Positions 57,666-64,000 of a DNA stretch of 64,000 nt are shown one piece after another. Where the stretch lies: NCBI RefSeq assembly GCF_020080835.1, contig NC_058161.1, forward strand, positions 13,759,103 to 13,823,102, in the 5' to 3' direction. The number at the start of each line of letters is the position of its first letter. Position 1 is the stretch's first letter. The position numbers and the translations under genes were made by a program. The stretch is from Cotesia glomerata. Lineage: Eukaryota > Arthropoda > Insecta > Hymenoptera > Braconidae. The notes beneath the pieces were generated by a model. It did not search any database. It was not told the DNA's origin and worked only from the letters and a program-made list of their open reading frames with translations.

Positions 57666-58219
57666 GCGGCTGGTGTCTGGCATGTGTACAAGCTAAGTTT
57701 AAACATGTACGACCCGGCTATAAAATGCAGCCGTATTAACCGTAGCTTACCTTACAACGGATCAAACTACACGGAGATAATGGAGAGCGTTTCGACCATG
57801 TAATATTGAACAAAATTAATTAATTAATTATTGTATAATTAATTTTGTAATTTTTTAGAACCAACAAAATTTCGACAATTGTCGCAGAAGGTAATGTAAA
57901 TAGTCCAACATTCAGACACCACGTGCCCCTTCTAGGAGAAGTAGACGTCGATAATTACGCTATAGGTGTCGATTACGGCAGATATCGTGTAATATGGCAG
58001 AGCAATAACCACGGAAATACTCAGTAAGTTTACTTATGATAATTGAGTAATTAACTGACTAATTAATTATTTTTTAGTCTTAGCACTGAGGGGACATGGA
58101 TACTCACAAGAGAACGAGTCCAGTACCAAGACCTTGAACGATTTATAGACCAATCTTTCAGAAACTGGAGACTCCAGAAGCCAGCGTTCTCTACGCCTGA
58201 TGCAAACTGTCCATTTTAA
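57666..58219 (+). CDS. Lipocalin (apolipoprotein D-like), 5' exon missing
   Basis: Three exons, 57666-57799, 57859-58023 and 58078-58219, with GT-AG introns and consistent phases, encode 146 aa. The first exon follows TTTTCAG. Lipocalin motifs: the GxW block GVWHVYKLS at the start, the second conserved region DNYAIGVDYGRYRVIW, and the third with its conserved Arg (ILTRERV). The C-terminus has the helix YQDLERFIDQSFRNW and a late Cys (NCPF). AATAAA lies at 58224. No exon with a signal peptide is visible upstream; a palindrome-core repeat occupies that place. It may be a truncated gene, or exon 1 may lie beyond the pseudogene. Confidence 0.8.
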
Positions 58220-58259
58220 ACTAAATAAAAATTCTTGAATTTTAAAAAACTTTGTCTTT

Positions 58260-58765
58260 TTGAAAATTAATGTCCTAGTGACCTAGAATTCTTTCTCTCG
58301 AGTAAAATGAATCCAAACACTCTATACTTATTCCCGAGATTTCATTATAAAAATCGCATTAATAATTTATCAAATGATCTATAGATCATTAATCAAAAAT
58401 TGACCTGCGGCCAATTTAATCGTGAGACGGCTCATTTTCTTCAGAATTTTATCCTCATTAAAAGTGACCTAATAATTTTTCAGAAGATTAATTTCTAAGA
58501 CCGATTAATTTACGATTAATCATTAATAAAAAACAATTTTTGGTATTTTGTAAAACGAAGGTTCTAGCGATCTAAAATTCTTCGTCATGAGTAAAATGAA
58601 CCCAAACACTCCATACTTATTCCCAAGTGTTCATTAAAAAAATCGCATTAATAATTGATCAAATGATCTATAGATCATTAATTAAAAATTGACCTGCGGC
58701 CAATCGGGTCGTGCGAGGTGTCATTTTCTTCAGAATTTCAAGGAGCTCAAAAATAGCTCATTAAT
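58260..58765. repeat. Two palindrome-core repeat units downstream of lipocalin
   Basis: Units at about 58265-58460 and 58560-58755, same orientation, ~295 bp apart. Confidence 0.8.
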
Positions 58766-58849
58766 TTTCTTCTAAAATATAATTATCACCCCATTAATCC
58801 CAAAAAACTAAAAAAAAATATTTTTTTTCAGAATTACAAAATTGTTGAT

Positions 58850-60370
58850 CTTTAGAGGTCTGTAACTTTTTGAGAGTTAATTTTATCGAAAATTTCAATC
58901 ATACCTTTTTTGTAGGGAATTTAATTTACTATTAAATAAATTAATCAGATTATTTTTAAAAAATTTTCAAAAACCACAATAATAAAATTTGCGGTAAGAA
59001 ATAGGATTCGAGAGTCTTAATTGGATTCAAAGGTAAGTAAAGTGGGTTAATAAATAATTCTTAAGTACACTAGCATGTTTAACTCATAAATACAAATAAA
59101 AAAAATGTAATAAAGGTAATAAATGTGACATGTTGCGGTTATTGTCGGTGGCTAGTGTCCACGGATCGCGTGACACCAACAGATTATGATTATCTTTTTA
59201 GATTGTAATACCTACTCTTTTATACTTAACAACCTGTTTTTACGGAATTATTACTGGATTATTCATCGAGAGAATGTCATAGACAATTATTATTAATTAC
59301 CTTACTCACACGAAGTTAATTATTTTTTTTTCTATTAAAAAAATTTTTTTTTTTATTTTTACCCTTAATTATCCTTCTAGGGTACCTCTAGGACCTGCCT
59401 AATTTTTTGATTGATCCCGACAACTAGAACACCCCGAATTAGTAATTTTGAAACTGTTACATTTATGTCAAATTTTTTTTTTTATTTATTTAAATAAAAA
59501 TGTCGGAGTTATTTTATTTTATTTAATTTATATGAAAAAAATCCGATAATACTATATAAAAAAAATTATATAGTATATTGTACCGAGTTTATGACGGATC
59601 TCATGTTCGACATGAGGAGCATAAAAATTTATTTCTCTCAATGCCTTGATACGTGTTTCGGGTAATAAATCACGCCCACGTATCTCAGAATCTAGATAGA
59701 AAATTCTATCATATTTTTTTTGTAGAAATAAATTTTTTTTTATACTCCTTACTAAAAATTCGTTATTTTTATCCTTAATTATTCCTCTACGCACTTAAAA
59801 GAAGCCAAAAATTTTTGTGCGGTTCAAAAAGACCCACTGGAACCTCCCAAACTCGATATTTTGAAACTGTTACATTTATGTCACTAAAAAAGTACTTTTG
59901 TAATAATTTAACCGTGAAAAAAATTTTTTAAAAATAATTTGATTAATATTTCCGATAGGAATTTAAATTTCCTATAAAAAAGCGCCGATTGACTTTTTTG
60001 ATAAAACCAACCCTTAAAATGTTACAGCCCTTAAAAAATCAAAACTATTAAAATTCCATAAAAAAAAACTATTTTAAAAATTTTTTATTTTTTCCACTAA
60101 TTATCTTTCTAGGCACTCATAAGAAGCCCCCTTATTTAGTCCGGTTCAAAACGAACCACCGGAACCTCCCGAACTCGCAATTTTGAAACTGTTACATTTA
60201 TGTCGCTAAAAAAAGACTTTTTTACAAATTTAACTACCAAAAAAATTTTATAAAAATATTTTAATCGTCAATTTTTATAGGAAATTAAATTCCCTACAAA
60301 ATAGGTTTGAATGACTTGTTCGCTAAAACCAACCCTTAAAAAGTTACACGCCTCCAAAGTCAAACTTAAC
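58850..60370. repeat. Inverted copies of the TGTAACAGTTTC repeat
   Basis: Several units in the opposite orientation to 55953-56866 (GAAACTGTTACATTTATGTC near 59450, 59865 and 60185). A related GAAACTGTCGCTAAAAAAGT block lies near 61210. 59080-59330 is unique-looking AT-rich sequence. Confidence 0.75.
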
Positions 60371-61735
60371 AAATTTCTTGTTAGTTAAATTTTTATGTTT
60401 ATTATTTAGTACCTTAAGTTGATGATTTTTAAAGCAAATATACTTGAGATAAACAATATTTGATTCCCAAGTGTTAGTGCATGAAATTAAAGCAAACTTA
60501 GTTAGTATATACGAGATAGTATAATAAACCTAGCGATTGTGTGTATACGAAGGAAATGGGTAAACTCCGCACTAACAAACTCGCTCTATAATAACCTATA
60601 TTTCGGGAAACGCGATTATCATTGATCTGTTTCGTCCGGACAAAGCCAGTACTAACCCAATTTTTATAAATAAAAGAAATATAAATGACAGATATTAAAA
60701 ATATTTATTTTAGTGTCTTACGTTAGCCGGATCCGGGCTTCCTTATCCATTCTGTATAAATAAATTTCGGTCGATAATGAACGAACCGCTGATAGAAGTA
60801 CAATTATTTAAATAGACTCTATCGACGTCTGTGCTGGTTTTAAATTAAACAATTATTTTTGGCTCTATTTAATAAATCATCCAAAAAAATTACAATTTTC
60901 TATTTTTACCCCCTTAAAAAATTTTTTAAGAATATTTAATTCCACTTTTCTTACAGAAAATTTACTCCTCTACAAAAAAGGCCCTTTTCACTTTTTCAAA
61001 AAAACTAACCCTTAACAAGATACAGACCTTAAATAAATAAAGGTCAAAAATCCAAAAAACCCTATAAAAAATCCGATTTTTTTTATTTTTTTTGGATTAC
61101 CAAAATTTCATTTTTTTGGCCCAAATTACCCCTCTAAGCACTCAAAAAAAGCCTCCAAATTTCGTTCCGTTCAAAAATAACCACTATAACCTTCCAAACT
61201 CTCTATTTTGAAACTGTCGCTAAAAAAGTACTTTTTTCCGAATTTGAGGCCCTAAAAAATTTTTTAAAAATATTTTGATTAATTTTCTTGATATAAAATT
61301 ACATTCTCTACAAAAAAAAGCTTTGAATGACTTTTTTAATAAAAGCAATCCTTAAAAAGTTACAGATCTTAAAAGAATAACTAAAGATTTTTTTTCTTCC
61401 AAGCTCGAGAATTTTTTTTCTCTGAGTGTAAATAAAAAATTAAGTCTCTTATTTAAATTATTGAACGTGAATCTTTAGTGTCTCTAATTTCCCAGCGGTG
61501 ATTAATAATTTATAATTTTACCGGTGAGTTTTAATTTTTAAATACTTTTTTTTTTTTTAATGTACTTTTAAAAGTTTTTTAACTGGGACATATTTAGTCA
61601 ATACAAATAATTTATTTTCTGCTTTGTGACTTCTAGAAGACTCTCTAAAAGATCCTTAAAAAATTTTTTGTAAAAAAAATTTTTTTCAAGGTAAAAAAGT
61701 TAAAAAATCAATTTTTTTTTCTTTAGGCCCGGAAA
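60371..61735. other. Intergenic stretch, no gene seen
   Basis: AT-rich. A slightly GC-richer part at 60540-60850 (GTTTCGTCCGGACAAAGCC, GTTAGCCGGATCCGGGC) has no coding signal that I can support. Confidence 0.45.
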
Positions 61736-61975
61736 ATTTTTTTTTAAAAGGAAAATACTTTTGCTAATTTCCCAAAATTAGATCCTTGGGGGTCTTTAGT
61801 AAGATTTAGGTACCAAATTTAGGGAGTAAAAAATTTTCCGGGGGTGCTGGAGGGGATAATAGAGCAAATTTTGGGGAATTTTTCAGATGTAACAAAGAAA
61901 AGTTTTTCCTGGTGGATTTTTCCGGGAATTTTCTTGCTGGAATGTATTCTGTAAGTCCCTAGACACCTTATAGAC
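61736..61975. repeat. Inverted partial copy of the 62.6-63.5 kb tandem repeat
   Basis: It shares, in reverse, GGGGAATTTTTCAGATGTAACAAAG and TTTCCGGG-type blocks with the duplicated units at 62640-63560. Confidence 0.65.
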
Positions 61976-62639
61976 TCGCTAATCCCGGAGAAAAATCCGT
62001 CATATTTTTGTGACGGTTAAATTTAATGAAAATTGTCACTGGTGGAAAAATGATGCGGAAAAATTGTAATATCGGAACAATGAACGACACTCTGTAGGGA
62101 GGGTTGTTAAATAGATGTTTAATCCAGTGAGACAATTTCGCTGAGCAAAGTAACAAACGTCAAAGCTAGGGGTAGGAAAAATAAAAAAATAATGGAAGAA
62201 AAATAAGAAAGAAATAAAGAGTTGAAGACGCATCACTTGACCTAGAAGGTAATCTGAAGCCGAGCTGTAGAAAAAATTCAAGATTCTTGGAAGCTGCTCA
62301 ACCCGCCCGAACTTGTGTGAGATACGGACGGAAAATAAAAAGTTTGTGAGCCAGGGTAGGATTTTAAGTGCCAGATATGACGGCGGAGCGAGAGAGACAC
62401 TGAGGGTGCTGGAGGGAGAGATATTCTGCTCCCGGCAGAGATATTGATCGGTTAGGTCACGCAACAGGCTGGTTGTCAGTTATACTCGACAGCATACCGA
62501 GCCCTATCCTGAAGGCCATCGTGCTTACTCAAGAGCTTGATGTTGATACTGCCGATCCCAATTTTTGATAACCGAGATAACGTGACTAAGATAATTCCCT
62601 TCTTACATGAAAATTACTTACACTAGGGGAGCCCAAAAT
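61976..62639. other. GC-richer non-coding stretch, possible promoter or first exon
   Basis: This region (notably 62230-62560, for example GTGAGCCAGGGTAGG and TCTGCTCCCGGCAGAG) is less AT-rich than its flanks. The reading frame on the minus strand has no protein family that I recognise. It could hold a promoter or noncoding exon of a gene outside the window. Confidence 0.3.
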
Positions 62640-63560
62640 TCACCTAAAAAAAAACCCAAAAATTTGACTCAACTTCCCTCAACATTACAAACTTTTGCCG
62701 GGTTTATGTGCTCTAAAAGTTGTCTATGGACCCAAGGAACGCAACTAAGGAAAAAAAACCCGGAAAAATTCCTCCAAGAAAAAGTTTTCTTTGTTACATT
62801 TGAAAAATTCCCCAAAATTTCCTCTATTTCCCCCTCCAGTTCCTCCGCAAAATTTTTTCTCGTCTTAGGGTAGCCCCAGAACTTTTCCTGGAGGTACCAA
62901 GTACCCTCCAAAAAATCCCGAAGAAAAATTTAAAAATCAACCCTTGGAAAAATAAAATTTTCCGGAAAATTTTAAGTTTTTTGACTATAATACCCCTTAA
63001 AAAAATTTTTTTCCAGTGGTTTTTTCTGAGAGGGTTGAATCGAAAATCAATATCAAACTCTTGGAATAATTAATCACAAAACTTTTCTTCATTCCCAAAA
63101 TTTTTTTCAAAATTGGCCCAACTTACCTCAACATTACAAACTTTTTCCGAGCTTATATGATATAAAAGTTGTCTAGGAACCCAAGGAGCGCAGCCAAGAA
63201 AAAAAAACCCGGAAAAATTCCTACAGGAAAAACTTTTCTTTGTTACATCTGAAAAATTCCCCAAAATTTCCTCTATTTCTCCCTCCAGTTCCTCCGGAAA
63301 ATTTTTTCTCGCCTCAGGGTAGTCCCAGAATTTTTCCTAGAGGTCCCAAGTACCCTCCAAAAAAATCCCGATAAAACATTTAACAATCAACCCTTGGAAA
63401 AATAAAATTTTCCGGAAAATTTTAAGTTTTTCAACTATATTGCCTCCGAAAAAAATTTTTTTAGTAAAAATTTTTTTTTCCAGTGGTTTTTCCTGAAAAG
63501 GTTGAATCGAAAATCAATATTAGACTCTTGAAATAATTAATCACAAAAGTGGTTATTGTT
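62640..63560. repeat. Tandem duplication, unit ~455 bp
   Basis: Two units (about 62650-63060 and 63110-63530) share AACATTACAAACTTTT, CCCGGAAAAATTCC, GAAAAATTCCCCAAAATTTC, CCTCTATTTC and GGTTGAATCGAAAATCAATAT. Spacing is 449-467 bp depending on the block. No coding signal. Confidence 0.8.
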
Positions 63561-64000
63561 ATAGGGGCTGTTATTCCGGGCACTCAGACACGTTGGTGGC
63601 TTATTACCTCGGAGTGACTGGTGGATTGCTCTTATCTTTATCTCGGGGGTTGACTTGTCCCACACAGACAACAGGAGAGATCACACAAGACACAACACAT
63701 TAAAATGATATACAAAGGTAAAAAATACCGACGAAACCGGCAAAGCAAACTCGAGACTCCTCTGACCCGGTAATTGCGAACGGGGCTAACTCAAAATAAC
63801 CTAGGTCACCAACCAGGTCATTGTTTACGTCATTCGAACCTTTTTTGGAGAATTATTTACATTCAAAAAAAAAATGGATAAAATTCAAAAAATTTACATA
63901 ATTGTATTACTTTTAAAAATTTTGTAAAATTACAATCATATTACAAAATAAATAATAAGTAAAATTACAAATCAGTGTATAGCAATGCGAAATAAAATAC
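63561..64000. other. Window end, no gene seen
   Basis: 63570-63830 is GC-richer, with CACACAGACAACAGGAGAG and GAACGGGGCTAACTC blocks. No recognisable protein, tRNA or repeat family. It may be part of an element continuing past the window. Confidence 0.35.

Noticed and set aside
59552..59794. 80-codon frame on the minus strand (contains RDLLPETRIKALREIN)
   Set aside because: Composition is somewhat protein-like, but it starts inside a dispersed repeat and matches no family that I know; too weak to call.
62036..62464. 142-codon frame on the minus strand
   Set aside because: No recognisable motif or domain, composition like translated AT-rich DNA in its second half, no splice or promoter context that I can support.

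Overview
The window is AT-rich nuclear DNA of an insect. The evidence is spliced genes with short GT-AG introns, an Osiris (DUF1676) gene (a family known only from insects), an APC2-type Apc, an R-Ras, a VIP36/LMAN2-type lectin and wolframin. The very high AT content, short exons in a repeat-filled background and small secreted-peptide families make a parasitoid hymenopteran (for example a braconid wasp) my best guess. That placement is inference; nothing here proves it.

Layout. 1-1.4 kb: a terminal-inverted-repeat (TIR) element that carries a tRNA-like sequence. 2.4-4.3 kb (-): Osiris gene, with arrays of a palindrome-core repeat in and around it. 5-8 kb: dispersed repeats. 8.2-14.4 kb (-): Apc. 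16.4-20.6 kb (+): R-Ras/Ras64B-type GTPase. 21.5-23.3 kb (-): two-exon coiled-coil protein that I do not recognise. 23.9-25.7 kb (+): decayed gene split by a repeat. 26.3-41.9 kb: a cluster of small secreted cysteine peptides on both strands, with four apparently intact genes, one gene split by an insertion and two orphan last exons, interleaved with copies of several repeat families. 43.0-47.8 kb (+): LMAN2/VIP36-type lectin. 49.1 kb (-): tRNA-Glu(CTC). 49.5-53.2 kb (+): wolframin. 55.5-58.2 kb (+): a cystatin-like secreted protein gene, a decayed paralogue of it and a lipocalin lacking its first exon. 58.2-64 kb: repeats, with no gene that I can support.

The most interesting material is in two places. 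First, the 26-42 kb cluster: paralogues share a TATA box, an initiator, a 5'UTR intron, a nearly invariant signal peptide and one phase-0 intron, while the mature region has diverged around a C-x5-C-x4-C-x9-12-C last exon. Orphan last exons lie in the same orientation downstream of complete promoters, so alternative terminal exons are possible. Second, three TIR elements (160-1388, 33980-34883, 35180-36147) with ends CCCTxGCGGTTT, 2-bp target duplications and subterminal arrays of degenerate short motifs each carry a 72-nt tRNA-like sequence with Pol III A- and B-box-like motifs.

Other patterns. A satellite of about 185 bp fills introns of three unrelated genes (Apc, R-Ras, LMAN2). A segment spanning the intron 1/exon 2 boundary of the coiled-coil gene recurs about eight times through the peptide cluster. 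Several TIR elements are nested inside one another. The housekeeping genes do not form a pathway together; the secreted-peptide, cystatin-like and lipocalin genes look like fast-evolving accessory loci.
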